From contig JAVBWO010000013.1 in assembly GCA_036677375.1 (NCBI GenBank), positions 19,216 to 83,215 on the forward strand: DNA of 64,000 nucleotides. Direction: 5' to 3'. Made by a program: the position numbers and the translations under genes. The stretch comes from JAVBWO01 sp036677375 (GTDB taxonomy: Bacteria > Bacillota > Dehalobacteriia > UBA4068 > UBA4997). Shown piece after piece: positions 16,419 to 25,293 of this stretch. The notes under the pieces are model-generated. The model did not search any database, was not told where the DNA came from, and was given only the letters and a program-made list of their open reading frames with translations. The number at the start of each line of letters is the position of its first letter. The first letter of the stretch is position 1.

Positions 16419-17081
16419 ATGAGCATTTTGCCGGAACATTATCCCTTCCAATTAAAGCCGCTGCCTTACCCTTATGATGCTTTGGAACCTCATATCGATA
16501 CAGAAACGGTCACCATCCATCATGATAAACATCTCAAAGCTTATGTGGACAATCTGAACAAGGCATTGGCGCCTTATCCCGATTATCACAACTGGCCTTT
16601 AGAAAAACTCCTTTGCAACCTCCTTCTTTTGCCAAAGTCTATCCAAACGGCGGTCAAAAACAACGCTGGAGGCGTCTACAACCATAACCTGTATTTTTAC
16701 GGTATGAGCGGAACCAAAAATCAACAGCCCCAAGGAGAATTGCGGGATTTACTGGTGAACACTTTTGGTTCCTATGAAAAATGGCAGTCGCTTTTTCGGG
16801 AAGCGGCTCTGGCCGTGTTCGGCTCCGGTTGGACCTGGCTTGTCTTGGATCAGTTGGGCAATTTAAAGATTGCTAATACGGCAAATCAGGATACGCCGCT
16901 CCCCAGAGGGCTTTGTCCCGTCTTGCTCGTAGATGTCTGGGAACATGCTTATTATTTAAAATATCAAAACCGGCGGGGCAACTATCTCGATAACTGGTTT
17001 CCGCTCATTGATTGGCATCAGGCAGAGAAGAATTACCGCCGCTGTATCACGGAAAAGCACCACCGCGCCCAGCTTTACTAG
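16419..17081 (+). CDS. Superoxide dismutase (Fe/Mn family)
   Basis: Converts superoxide to oxygen and hydrogen peroxide. It shows the family order: YPYDALEPHIDTETVTIHHDKH (metal-ligand His in EPHID), NNAGGVYNHNLYF (second His), a glycine-rich GSGWTWLV, and DVWEHAYYLKYQNRRGNY (Asp and His ligands). The usual HHDKHH reads HHDKHL here, a change outside the ligands. Length 220 aa is normal. A TTG at 16,428 is better spaced from AGGAAAGG than the ATG at 16,419; either could be used. The TAG stop codon lies within the terminal repeat of a MITE-like element. Confidence 0.92.
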   Translation: MSILPEHYPFQLKPLPYPYDALEPHIDTETVTIHHDKHLKAYVDNLNKALAPYPDYHNWPLEKLLCNLLLLPKSIQTAVKNNAGGVYNHNLYFYGMSGTKNQQPQGELRDLLVNTFGSYEKWQSLFREAALAVFGSGWTWLVLDQLGNLKIANTANQDTPLPRGLCPVLLVDVWEHAYYLKYQNRRGNYLDNWFPLIDWHQAEKNYRRCITEKHHRAQLY

Positions 17082-17241
17082 TACACTGTAACATCTAAAA
17101 TTGTGATATATTAGGGATGATGTTCTGCGCAGGACAAGGCGGAGGATTGAGAAATCCTTTCTGTATTCTGATTGACGACAACACATTATTGAACAAAACA
17201 GACGCCGATGTATACAAGGATAAGCTATTACAATGCACTAG
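17078..17241. mobile_element. MITE-like element, copy 1
   Basis: About 164 bp with imperfect terminal inverted repeats (CTAGTACACTGTAACA against the complement of TATTACAATGCACTAG, 13 of 16). Internal sequence such as GCGCAGGACAAGGCGGAGG and TATTCTGATTGACGACAAC is shared with copy 2 at 41,977. There is no ORF. Its left end overlaps the stop codon of the superoxide dismutase gene. Confidence 0.75.
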
Positions 17242-17340
17242 GACTATATCCAAAATTCAGAATTAAACAGAAAAAATTGGTGGAATCGTGTGCTGCGCAA
17301 AAATCAAGGGATCTCGGATACCTGCAAGCACACGTAACAA

Positions 17341-17374
17341 AAAAGCTCTCCGGCCATTTGACCGGAGAGCTTTT
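17341..17374. terminator. Bidirectional terminator
   Basis: AAAAGCTCTCCGG / CCGGAGAGCTTTT stem, 13 bp, between convergent genes. Confidence 0.88.
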
Positions 17375-17432
17375 GCATGCTTTTGCTAATTATTTGCTGA
17401 TTTTTTTATTTTTAGGGAACTTTCCGTGCATT

Positions 17433-18284
17433 TCAGACAACCGTATTACTAATAACTGTCAAAAAACCGTAATTGTTTGCCTGCTCAACTAAATGTTCAA
17501 TGGATTGCCGCGCCGATTCTAGGAAAAGATGCCATTGATCTGCCGTAGCATCATAAAGCAGGACTTCGGCATACCCTGCCAAATCTTCCGACGGATAGGA
17601 ATGAATCAGACTGTAAATATCGAAACGCTGCAAGGTGTTGCCGTTCATATCCAGGAATGTGTGCTGAGCATTTTTGTAATAAGCGCCAGGGGTGTCCAGA
17701 TTGACCTGCCAGGAGTAATGGGCGGGCGCCTCCATCTCATTACCCTTGTTTTCTAAAAACACAGCATAAACGGCCTGTATATAAGCATTGCCTTTCATTT
17801 GCTGTATCACACCGCCCATGGTCATATGATATTCCTGCTGCAATACCTTCACTTTAACGCCATTAATCCATAAAGGCGTCGTATTCACCGTCACGGTGGA
17901 ACGGTTATAATCGATATGGCAGCCAAAGGTTTCCGCAAGAAATCGCAATGGCACCATGGTGCGGTTATTCTTGATGTATGGGTCGACGTCAAGCAGCATC
18001 GTCTTACCGTTTTTCACCGCAGTTTTGCTGCCGATGATCAGGGTAACCTGCATGTCGTCTTTTGTAATGGTAATATTGGAATTCGCCCAATTCACCTTGG
18101 CGCCTAAATTTTCACAGACAACACGCAAAGGAATCATGGTACGGTTGTTTATGACTACGGGAGCCGCATCCGAAACCAGGACGGCGCCGTCAATTTTGAT
18201 CTGAATATTTGCCGCGTTAGCAGGCTGAGCCGCAAAGACCAGTAGTAAGATAAGACAAATCCTCAAGAAAGATTTTCTCAACAT
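17433..18284 (-). CDS. Exported copper-amine-oxidase-N-domain (stalk) protein
   Basis: A 283-aa protein with a signal peptide (MLRKSFLRICLILLLVFAAQPANA). Tandem copies of the copper amine oxidase N-terminal repeat follow: VVINNRTMIPLRVVCENLG and YIKNNRTMVPLRFLAETFG, each ending in a beta hairpin. These domains are common on clostridial cell surfaces and do not themselves bind copper. The C-terminal 130 residues resemble no family I can name. Single gene, with no close neighbour on its strand. Confidence 0.8.
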   Translation of the reverse strand: MLRKSFLRICLILLLVFAAQPANAANIQIKIDGAVLVSDAAPVVINNRTMIPLRVVCENLGAKVNWANSNITITKDDMQVTLIIGSKTAVKNGKTMLLDVDPYIKNNRTMVPLRFLAETFGCHIDYNRSTVTVNTTPLWINGVKVKVLQQEYHMTMGGVIQQMKGNAYIQAVYAVFLENKGNEMEAPAHYSWQVNLDTPGAYYKNAQHTFLDMNGNTLQRFDIYSLIHSYPSEDLAGYAEVLLYDATADQWHLFLESARQSIEHLVEQANNYGFLTVISNTVV

Positions 18285-18449
18285 TAACAGCCTCTTTCAT
18301 GTAATAACATTCTGATGTTAAGTATAGCAAAACCTGGAAAATATTGCAAACAGCCGCCACCTGGCAAAATTTATAAAGCATTTTTATAAAATTCTTTCAT
18401 AAAAGATGATTCCCAATAACTAGCGGCTTTCATTTGATATTGATTGTGC

Positions 18450-18455
18450 TATAAT
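18450..18455 (+). promoter_or_regulatory. Extended -10 promoter of the NAGPA gene
   Basis: TATAAT preceded by TG at one-base spacing (TGTGCTATAAT). The same string occurs before the PBP1A gene at 26,633. Confidence 0.6.
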
Positions 18456-18482
18456 AAGCTTTTGGAAAGGAGGTGCCTTGTC

Positions 18483-19928
18483 ATAGATCCTATTAAAAAC
18501 GACAGTAAATACGATACATATCAAAATCATTCCAATCACGCGTCCGTCAGCGGGCAAATGCCGCATCAGGATAGGTCTTGCTCGAATGCGCCTTCTCTTG
18601 AACCGGGGATGTCCGACGAGGAATTTATCCGCGCCTGGAATGCTTTCTTTGCGAAACCGGAGAATACTGCCACGGCACAAACCATGGTCAGTGATGACAA
18701 GAACAGTGAGGAACGGTCAATCATTTGGGAAACTTCCAAAGAGGCAAAATCTACTATCCAGCCGAAAAAACACCGGATCGTCAGAAAAATTTTAGCCTCT
18801 CTTATTCTATTGACGATTCTTTATTGTGTTGCGGTTTTTTCTAACCTGCCTTTTATTGCCAAATGGCGTACGATTTATATTGAAACGGCGATGGGCACCA
18901 TGAACCACCAGTGGCTTGCCACCGCTTTTATTCCGGACAGCGTCATTGATAAGGTCATGCTTGACCGCAGCAATATGGAAGAAAATCAAAGTGGACTGGA
19001 AAGCAACTGGTCCATCTCCAGTTTCTCGAAAAACAACCTTTATCTGCCCTGGAAGAAAGAAAAAAAGGTGTTCGCTAAAATCTATCACGAAATCGATCAG
19101 GAGACCTTTCATGACTATATCAAGGAACATTCGGATGAGATCCTGAATACGGATGATTATATGGTCATTGATCAAGCCGGCCTTGAGGACGACGGAACCA
19201 CCATTCAAACGGTTTACGGAGATCAAGTGCTGGCAATTGATACGGAAAACGCCATAACTATTATAAAAGTCATCGGCGACGGCTATGTGGGAAGGCTTGC
19301 CATCGTTAAAGACCCGTCTAGGGTCGGTGTTGGCTTAAGTAGCGACTTTGGCGAAAAGGGTGCTCTCATCGAGGACATCGCCCAAGATAATAATGCTATC
19401 CTGGCCATCAATGCCAGCGGCTTTTACGATCCTTCGGGCCATGGCGACGGCGGCAGAGTCTTTGGTTTAGTCATGCAAGGCGGTAAAATTTTAAACCAGG
19501 CCTTGGGCGGTACCGATAAAGTGGTTGGATTCAACAGAAAAAATAAACTAATGATCGGTAATAGCGAATTGGCAACATCGCTTCGGGATGCGGTAGAATT
19601 TAAACCTGCCCTGATCATCAATAACGAAGTCCTGGTCACTGGAACTGCCGGATGGGGGATCCAACCCCGCTCAGTCATCGGTCAGACAAAAAATGGCGAG
19701 GTTCTCCTTCTCGTCGTCGACGGGCGCGCGCCCGGTTATTCCATCGGCTGTACCATCGGGGAAGCGGCACAGATTATGAAACGTTATGGTGCGGTCCAGG
19801 CGATTAACCTTGACGGCGGTTCTTCCAGCATCATGTACTATAACGGGCGAGAAATCACAAAGCCCTCCGCGGCAAACAAAACCAAAGGTCGTAATATTCC
19901 TGACGGCTTTGTAGTCTGCAACAGATAG
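18483..19928 (+). CDS. Membrane-anchored phosphodiester glycosidase (NAGPA domain)
   Basis: A long polar cytoplasmic N-terminus, one membrane helix (about 103-122), then an extracellular region. The last 200 residues are a phosphodiester glycosidase/exopolysaccharide domain: AILAINASGFYDP, FGLVMQGGKIL, PRSVIGQTKNGEVLLLVVDGR and INLDGGSSSIMYYNGR. It probably trims surface polysaccharide or phosphodiester-linked sugars. AAAGGAGG at 18,466-18,473 is followed by no ATG, GTG or TTG in frame; ATA at 18,483 is 9 nt away. The upstream TTG at 18,444 overlaps the promoter TATAAT (18,450-18,455), so it cannot be the start. Confidence 0.8.
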   Translation: MDPIKNDSKYDTYQNHSNHASVSGQMPHQDRSCSNAPSLEPGMSDEEFIRAWNAFFAKPENTATAQTMVSDDKNSEERSIIWETSKEAKSTIQPKKHRIVRKILASLILLTILYCVAVFSNLPFIAKWRTIYIETAMGTMNHQWLATAFIPDSVIDKVMLDRSNMEENQSGLESNWSISSFSKNNLYLPWKKEKKVFAKIYHEIDQETFHDYIKEHSDEILNTDDYMVIDQAGLEDDGTTIQTVYGDQVLAIDTENAITIIKVIGDGYVGRLAIVKDPSRVGVGLSSDFGEKGALIEDIAQDNNAILAINASGFYDPSGHGDGGRVFGLVMQGGKILNQALGGTDKVVGFNRKNKLMIGNSELATSLRDAVEFKPALIINNEVLVTGTAGWGIQPRSVIGQTKNGEVLLLVVDGRAPGYSIGCTIGEAAQIMKRYGAVQAINLDGGSSSIMYYNGREITKPSAANKTKGRNIPDGFVVCNR

Positions 19929-20012
19929 GACCAGGTAATCTTCTCGCCAAACATAAGACAAGCCTAATTTCAACCGCACATCAGTCAATATTTCCTCAAG
20001 CTCCAAAAATAA

Positions 20013-20057
20013 AACAGCCCTTTCGGTATGCTTTCACGCAAACTTAAAAGGGCTGTT
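20013..20057. terminator. Terminator between convergent genes
   Basis: AACAGCCCTTT / AAAGGGCTGTT stem with a 23-nt loop. The rest of the 19,929-20,162 gap shows nothing else. Confidence 0.7.
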
Positions 20058-20162
20058 CAATTTGTTATCATGCGAGTAACCGTGTATTCACTTTCAAGAC
20101 CTGGGCTTGATTTGGGGAAACCGTTTTTGTGAAATGTCTCTGTCATCGCAGTAAGCTCACGC

Positions 20163-21245
20163 CTACTTTTCGCTTTTTAATCCTGCGCCGCAAAGGGGAA
20201 GCAGGGAATCTCCCATTAATTGATGTGTGGATCGATATGCAAGATAGGCGGCATAGATTGCCGCCGTAGTATGTTCCACAAAAAAACCGCTCTTTGCCAG
20301 CTCTTCCCGGGCAGGCAGAATACTGCTCTCCGGCACAAGAATGACTTCACGCTCACCTTGATAACCGCCGCTGAGGATTTCAGCTCCCCGCATAGGCTTA
20401 CCAATGGCAATGCCCTCCGCATAGGTAGGCTCCGGCTTGACAATTCTCGGGACGCCTTCGGCGCCATACAAAGGCGCGCATTTTTCACTCTGCACCATAA
20501 AAATTTTGGGAAGTTTTTGAATCAATCCGGCTTCGTACAATTCTTCTAAGGCAAATTGGCACCCCAGTAACAGCGTACCGTTGCCAACCGGAATAAAAAG
20601 ATGGTCCGGGATACGTCCCAGCTGCTCAAAAACTTCATAAATATAGGTTTTGGTACCCTGATAAAATATCGGGTTATACACATGACTGGCGTAGTAGATC
20701 TTATTGTCAAGGGCTTTTTTTTGGCAAGCATCCGCCGTTTCATCTCTTGTACCGTCAAAAACCGTTACTTTGGCGCCATGGGATTCGATCATGGTGATTT
20801 TCTTAGGAGATGTACCCTTTGGCACATAGATTTCACATGCAATCTTGGCTCTCGCGCAATAAGCAGCCACCGAGTTGCCTGCATTACCGCTGCTGTCCTG
20901 CAGCACCTTTTTGACACCGGCGCTCTTGCATAACCAAATCAGAACTGCCGCGCCCCTATCCTTAAAAGACAGCGTCGGCATAGCGTAGTCCAGCTTCAAA
21001 TAAAGGCCTTCACGGTAAGGCACTGTGGCGGTCATACCTTCCCCTAGCGTGATGCCCTTCCAAAGATCGTTTGTGAGCGGCATAAACGCTCGGTAGCGAA
21101 AGATGTTGAACTGACTTTTATCAACAAATCGAAGGTCAAATATAGGTGGTGTAAAATCCAAACGATAAAGCCCTCCACATCTGCAACGGTAATCCAAAGT
21201 ATCCCAAGGAGCTGTTTTTCCGCAAGCAGTGCAGACAAATTGCAT
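20163..21245 (-). CDS. Threonine-synthase-like PLP enzyme
   Basis: A 360-aa fold-type II PLP enzyme. An N-terminal zinc ribbon (CTACGK ... CRCGGLY) precedes the catalytic part, as in archaeal-type threonine synthases. PLP lysine lies in TLSFKDRGA, the phosphate-binding loop is SSGNAGNS, then EIYVPKGTSPKK and a glycine-rich FIPVGNGTLLLG. Threonine synthase converts O-phosphohomoserine to threonine; a related PLP lyase acting on another substrate is possible because no thr genes are nearby. The third of three tandem ATGs is best spaced from GGGGGAG. Confidence 0.75.
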   Translation of the reverse strand: MQFVCTACGKTAPWDTLDYRCRCGGLYRLDFTPPIFDLRFVDKSQFNIFRYRAFMPLTNDLWKGITLGEGMTATVPYREGLYLKLDYAMPTLSFKDRGAAVLIWLCKSAGVKKVLQDSSGNAGNSVAAYCARAKIACEIYVPKGTSPKKITMIESHGAKVTVFDGTRDETADACQKKALDNKIYYASHVYNPIFYQGTKTYIYEVFEQLGRIPDHLFIPVGNGTLLLGCQFALEELYEAGLIQKLPKIFMVQSEKCAPLYGAEGVPRIVKPEPTYAEGIAIGKPMRGAEILSGGYQGEREVILVPESSILPAREELAKSGFFVEHTTAAIYAAYLAYRSTHQLMGDSLLPLCGAGLKSEK

Positions 21246-21344
21246 CATCATTACTCCCCCCAGCATGTAAATTTATTTCAGCAATTTCCTGTTTTGCAGC
21301 GGAGGTCGCCTTAATCTCAACTAAACCAATATCGTCATTCACAT

Positions 21345-21593
21345 CTACACATCGCCATTTTCTTCGATTTTCGCATCTTCATAAGGAGCTAATAATCTTC
21401 TTCTGATTTCAGCTACCGTCTCTTGCAACTCGCCAATATAATTTTTGTAGTTATTATAGGATGGTTGAATATTCTCTTTACAATATTTAAAAAGAATATA
21501 ATTCAAATCACCATTGGCCTTAATATCAGATTCCTGCATTTGTTCAATCACCAAGTCGCATCTTGGTCTTTCACTTTGTTTAATGTAAGGCAT
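21345..21593 (-). CDS. Small conserved protein (DUF6899-like)
   Basis: An 82-aa protein. MPYIKQ at the start, NGDLNYILFKYC in the middle and RRLLAPYEDAKIEENGDV at the end match a short family known from clostridial and phage genomes, often listed as DUF6899. No catalytic motif is visible and the function is unknown. An AAGGAG-type site precedes the ATG. It sits alone, AT-rich compared with neighbours, so it could be of phage origin. Confidence 0.65.
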   Translation of the reverse strand: MPYIKQSERPRCDLVIEQMQESDIKANGDLNYILFKYCKENIQPSYNNYKNYIGELQETVAEIRRRLLAPYEDAKIEENGDV

Positions 21594-21755
21594 CTATTGA
21601 TCTCCTTTCCAATTTGTCATTTAAAGCTTCAGAAATTTCCCTATAATTATAGTAATTATAACAACTTTCAGTTTTACTTGATAAGCTGCACGGGATTTGA
21701 TTTACGCAAATTAAAATATTTACACCCTTAATCGTAAAGTAAATCATCAGCAGAT

Positions 21756-21800
21756 AAAAAGCCTTTTCAGTATGGTTATCACATATTGAAAAGGCTTTTT
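21756..21800. terminator. Bidirectional terminator downstream of yebC
   Basis: AAAAAGCCTTTTCA / TGAAAAGGCTTTTT stem, 14 bp, loop 17 nt. The remaining 21,594-21,915 gap holds no gene I can support. Confidence 0.8.
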
Positions 21801-21915
21801 TAAACATTTTATCGCAGCAGCGCCTTCGATAGTATGAAAGGCGGCACAGATTAAACCCATCATCCGCGCCGCTTTGGCTTACCGTTAAAATCCGAAACAA
21901 TACCTTTTATTCCCA

Positions 21916-22665
21916 CTATTCCATCTCATCTAAGATGCTGTCTGGAATATTGGCATTGTGATAGACGTTCTGCACGTCATCGTTATCTTCTAGGGCCTCT
22001 ACCAAACGCATGACCTTTTGGGCCTGGTCAACGTCCTCAATCTCAATGGTGTTTTCCGGCAGCATGGTGATCTCCGCTTCCACTGTGGCAAAGCCCGCAG
22101 CTTCCAGCTTGCCCTTTACTTCTTCCAGCATATCGGGAGCTACGATGATCTCCGCCTCTTCTTCGTCGCTGGCGAAATCCTCCGCACCGGCATCCAAAGC
22201 GGCCATCATCAATTCGTCTTCGTCCACGCCTTCCAGAACCACCGTCATGCGGCCTTTCCGGTTGAACATATAAGCGACACAGCCCGTTTCACCCAAGTTG
22301 CCGTTATTGCGGGAAAACAGGTAGCGGATCTCGCTGGCAGTCCGGTTCCGATTATCGGTCAGGATCTCGCACAGCACCGCAATGCCTCCCGCAGCATAGC
22401 CCTCATAAAATATCTCGTCATAACCGCCGCCATCGGTATTTCCGGCAGCCTTCTGAATGGAACGGTTGATATTATCCACCGGCATATTGTTGGCTTTTGC
22501 CTTTTGAATGCAAAGTTTCAAACGGAAATTGCCGTCAGGATCGGGTCCGCCTTGGCGAACCGCCACAAAGATTTCTTTGGCAATCTTGGTGAAGATCTTA
22601 CCACGGATCTCATCCTGTTTTCCTTTGCGTCTTTTGATATTGGCCCATTTCGAGTGACCGGACAT
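21916..22665 (-). CDS. yebC: YebC/PmpR family protein
   Basis: A 249-aa full-length member. It starts MSGHSKWANIKRRKGKQDE and carries ANNMPVDNINRSIQKA and YEGYAAGGIAVLCEILTDNRNRT, diagnostic of YebC. Members have been described as transcription regulators and more recently as factors that relieve ribosome stalling on proline stretches. Last gene of the leftward run that begins at DUF3842. The ATG is supported by GGGAGGAAATACC. Confidence 0.95.
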   Translation of the reverse strand: MSGHSKWANIKRRKGKQDEIRGKIFTKIAKEIFVAVRQGGPDPDGNFRLKLCIQKAKANNMPVDNINRSIQKAAGNTDGGGYDEIFYEGYAAGGIAVLCEILTDNRNRTASEIRYLFSRNNGNLGETGCVAYMFNRKGRMTVVLEGVDEDELMMAALDAGAEDFASDEEEAEIIVAPDMLEEVKGKLEAAGFATVEAEITMLPENTIEIEDVDQAQKVMRLVEALEDNDDVQNVYHNANIPDSILDEME

Positions 22666-22717
22666 GGTATTTCCTCCCTGCTTCCTGATTTACTGTATCA
22701 TTTTATTGATTTTTTGA

Positions 22718-23470
22718 TTATTTGACGGCTTCTGCCAAAGAAACCAATTGAATCTCCCCGGCAGCCGCCATTTTATCATCTTTCAAAGTCAAGGCTCCAA
22801 GGATCCCCGGAATGCTTGTGGCAAATTCCGCAGCTCCCGGCAGATCCGCCACACCTTGGATCCGGTTGGCGGTGGCTGTGGCCACCGCATCCGCCAAAGC
22901 GGCATTGGCGCCTAAGATCACAGCCGCGTCCGCCTTGCCGTAACTGAAGGAAGGCCCCACCATGCCGGAGGAGGTGCAAACCCCCAGGGGCAGCAGATTC
23001 CGGCTGATCTTTAATCCCAAACGTCCGGTAAAAGGCGAATGATCCCCGGCATAAATGCCGATGATCTTTTCCGACTCTCCCGCAAGATAGATATCGCCGC
23101 CGTTTTCCACCACCACATCCCGCGCATATTGTCCGAGCCATTGACCCACCCGCGCGGCAATGGCTCCTGCTACCGCCGCCATGGGACCGACTCCCGCCAT
23201 ACTCGCCGCCCAGGCCATTTCCCGGGCCAGCAAAGGAGCCCCTTCGCCAACGGCATGGGGTGCGTGGGTGGTTAAAAAATCAGTGTCGCCGGCAATATAT
23301 TGCCCCAGCTCCCGGCGCAAATCGGCAACCAAATGGTAGACTGTGTCCGTCATGCCCTCCCGCCACAACCGGTCGGGAAGGCCAATGGCCAGATCCGTTT
23401 CCCCACAGCATACTACACGGAAGGAGAGGCCTCCGCTATAAAGCCTGCGGTAATTGCGCGGTTCATACAT
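22718..23470 (-). CDS. UPF0280 (ApbE-like) protein
   Basis: A 250-aa protein starting YEPRNYRRLY, with GVGPMAAVAGAIA, VVENGGDIYL and ICTSSGMVG-like GVCTSSGMVGPSFSYGKADA. These are UPF0280 motifs, distantly related to FAD-dependent ApbE proteins. UPF0280 genes are repeatedly found with DUF39 and NIL-ferredoxin genes in anaerobes and methanogens. A role in loading or maturing a redox cofactor for homocysteine formation is plausible but unproven. It starts 4 bp after the ferredoxin gene. Confidence 0.85.
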   Translation of the reverse strand: MYEPRNYRRLYSGGLSFRVVCCGETDLAIGLPDRLWREGMTDTVYHLVADLRRELGQYIAGDTDFLTTHAPHAVGEGAPLLAREMAWAASMAGVGPMAAVAGAIAARVGQWLGQYARDVVVENGGDIYLAGESEKIIGIYAGDHSPFTGRLGLKISRNLLPLGVCTSSGMVGPSFSYGKADAAVILGANAALADAVATATANRIQGVADLPGAAEFATSIPGILGALTLKDDKMAAAGEIQLVSLAEAVK

Positions 23471-23474
23471 GGCT

Positions 23475-23882
23475 CTACGATTTGAACTGCACCGCTCCGA
23501 AGGAGCAGGCCTTGAGACACATGTGACATAAAATGCATTTTTCGCCGTCGAAGGCTACCGTCTTATCCCCATCATTGATAAAAAAGGCTCCCGTGGGGCA
23601 GATACCGGTGCAGGCGCCACAATGGGTGCAAGCATCTTTATTCCAGGAAAGGCGTTCCTCCATATCCGCGATGGTAACGCCAATCTTGGAGAGATATTCC
23701 AAAGCGGCGTTGTAATCCTCTTCCTTACCGGAAACTTCCAAAACCAGATAGCCCTGCTTGCTGTAGTCCATCTCCGCCTTGATAATATTGCAGATCAGGT
23801 GGAAATCCTGCCCCAGCCGATAGATGATGGGCTGATCCACCGTTTCAGAAGTATAATACAAAACCCATTTTTTTTCAGTCAT
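23475..23882 (-). CDS. NIL-domain 2[4Fe-4S] ferredoxin of homocysteine synthesis
   Basis: A 135-aa protein. An N-terminal NIL domain (about 1-72) precedes two CxxCxxCxxxC clusters (CTHCGACTGICP at about 86-97 and CILCHMCLKAC at about 116-126). In methanogens this partner works with the DUF39 protein to make homocysteine from aspartate semialdehyde and sulfide. It overlaps the DUF39 gene by 8 nt, supporting a joint function. Confidence 0.9.
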   Translation of the reverse strand: MTEKKWVLYYTSETVDQPIIYRLGQDFHLICNIIKAEMDYSKQGYLVLEVSGKEEDYNAALEYLSKIGVTIADMEERLSWNKDACTHCGACTGICPTGAFFINDGDKTVAFDGEKCILCHMCLKACSFGAVQFKS

Positions 23883-25053
23883 GGCTTATCTCCTCTTTCT
23901 CTACCGTTGGCAGGGTCGCCACCGGTTCGGCGATCCGGAAGTCGCCTTTTACAATCCAGGTTTTTAAAGTCTCAGCGATCTCTTTGGCCATTCTATAGCT
24001 GGACAAGGGCGCCGTCTTAATGGTTTTACCGTTCCATGCGATGCTGCCCGTTTTCAACTGCGCATAGTTCACATAAGTCAGGCAGCCGGGCTCCGCATTG
24101 GGATAGGCTGCCCCATAATCTACCAACGGCGCTTGGATATCCTCATCCCGCACGGTGGTAGCATAAAGCATATCCTCGTCTAAAATGGGGATCGGTACGC
24201 CAATGCCAACCGCCATGCTGCAGCCATAACCGGTTATGCTGGCGCCACGCAGGAAGCGGCCGTTCATTTGCTTCAGATCGCCTACCACAGCCAAGGTGCC
24301 GGCGCCGCCCATGGGAATGCCCCGTTCGTTTCTGGGCTCGGTGGGACAGTGCTGGGTGCCGGGCCAGGCCACATAGCCGACACCACCGCCCAAGAAGATC
24401 CTGGTACCAATACCGATGGTACGGTAATAAGGATCGTTCAACAAAGGCGAAAGCTGTCCGGCGCTGGAATAATTGGCATTGGCAAAATGAGGCTTCAAAA
24501 CGCCCATATAAGTATAAATGGTCTTATCCGTGCTGTTGGTGCCGACATTATAATTTTGATAGGCATTGCGGGGGCTGAACAAAAAGGCATCCCGCAGATC
24601 GGCCAAAGTAAGTTCCTTCTCTAATTTCTTTAAAGGATAACAGTCGGTACCGTAAGCGGTGGTCAGGAAATGAAGCTTACGGCCGGAGACCAGATCTTCG
24701 ATCACATGGCCGCCACCGTATTTGAAAGAGCCGGGATGGGGATGATTCAAGGAATCGCCTTCCGCTACCTCCGTCGCTCCGATATAGCCGTCGACAGCGG
24801 CAATGCCGCCGTATAAGGGCACGTCGTTCAACCACATTTTCTGCATTTTCATTTTCGGCTTGGTATGTCCAAAATTTAAAAAAGCACCGGAAGAACACAT
24901 GACGCCAAAAGTGCCCGTGGTGACCACATCCACTTTCGCTGCCGCTTTTTTCAAGCCTTCCTCAGCGGCAATGGCGATGACATCCTCCGCCGTTACCACC
25001 ACGGCTTTGCCCTTTTTGATCTTTTCGTTTATTTCTTCATAGCTTTTCAGCAT
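23875..25053 (-). CDS. DUF39 homocysteine biosynthesis protein
   Basis: A 392-aa protein with TTGTFGVMCSSGAFLNFGHTKPK near the N-terminus (an invariant cysteine in CSSGA), YIGATE, HPGSFKYGGGHVIEDLVSG and a central glycine-rich GGVGYVAWPGTQHCP. This is the HcyBio/DUF39 family, genetically shown in methanogens to make homocysteine by reductive sulfur insertion. It gives the cell a sulfide-dependent methionine route without cystathionine. The N-terminal 50 residues lack the CBS domains seen in some relatives. Middle gene of the operon. Confidence 0.9.
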   Translation of the reverse strand: MLKSYEEINEKIKKGKAVVVTAEDVIAIAAEEGLKKAAAKVDVVTTGTFGVMCSSGAFLNFGHTKPKMKMQKMWLNDVPLYGGIAAVDGYIGATEVAEGDSLNHPHPGSFKYGGGHVIEDLVSGRKLHFLTTAYGTDCYPLKKLEKELTLADLRDAFLFSPRNAYQNYNVGTNSTDKTIYTYMGVLKPHFANANYSSAGQLSPLLNDPYYRTIGIGTRIFLGGGVGYVAWPGTQHCPTEPRNERGIPMGGAGTLAVVGDLKQMNGRFLRGASITGYGCSMAVGIGVPIPILDEDMLYATTVRDEDIQAPLVDYGAAYPNAEPGCLTYVNYAQLKTGSIAWNGKTIKTAPLSSYRMAKEIAETLKTWIVKGDFRIAEPVATLPTVEKEEISHD

Positions 25054-25074
25054 GGGACCGTTCCCTCCAATTCG

Positions 25075-25293
25075 TCATTTGTTCAACGTGTTTAACTTAT
25101 TTAGCGGCTCCAGAATGATCTTATGCTCCACCAGCCGCAATTCTCTGATTCTGGCACTCACAAATTGCTTTTCGCCAAATATATTTTCCAGCACGATCTC
25201 ATCTTCGCCGGGCAACAATCGGTCTACCCCTTCCAAAAGCAGGCGTTCTTCGCCGCTTTTTTCATCATACAGATAAGCGTTGGCTTCACACAT
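25075..25293 (-). CDS. cooT: CooT-like nickel-binding protein
   Basis: A 72-aa protein starting MCEANAYLYDEKSGEE, with VDRLLPGEDEIVLENIFGEKQFVSARIRELRLVEHKIILE, the CooT signature. The N-terminal Cys2 after Met binds Ni(II) in CooT dimers of CO-dehydrogenase clusters. I use the fourth Met of the long frame, which has AAGGTG spaced upstream and puts Cys at position 2. Its place next to DUF39 rather than a CO dehydrogenase is unusual. It overlaps DUF3842 by 8 nt. Confidence 0.85.
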   Translation of the reverse strand: MCEANAYLYDEKSGEERLLLEGVDRLLPGEDEIVLENIFGEKQFVSARIRELRLVEHKIILEPLNKLNTLNK

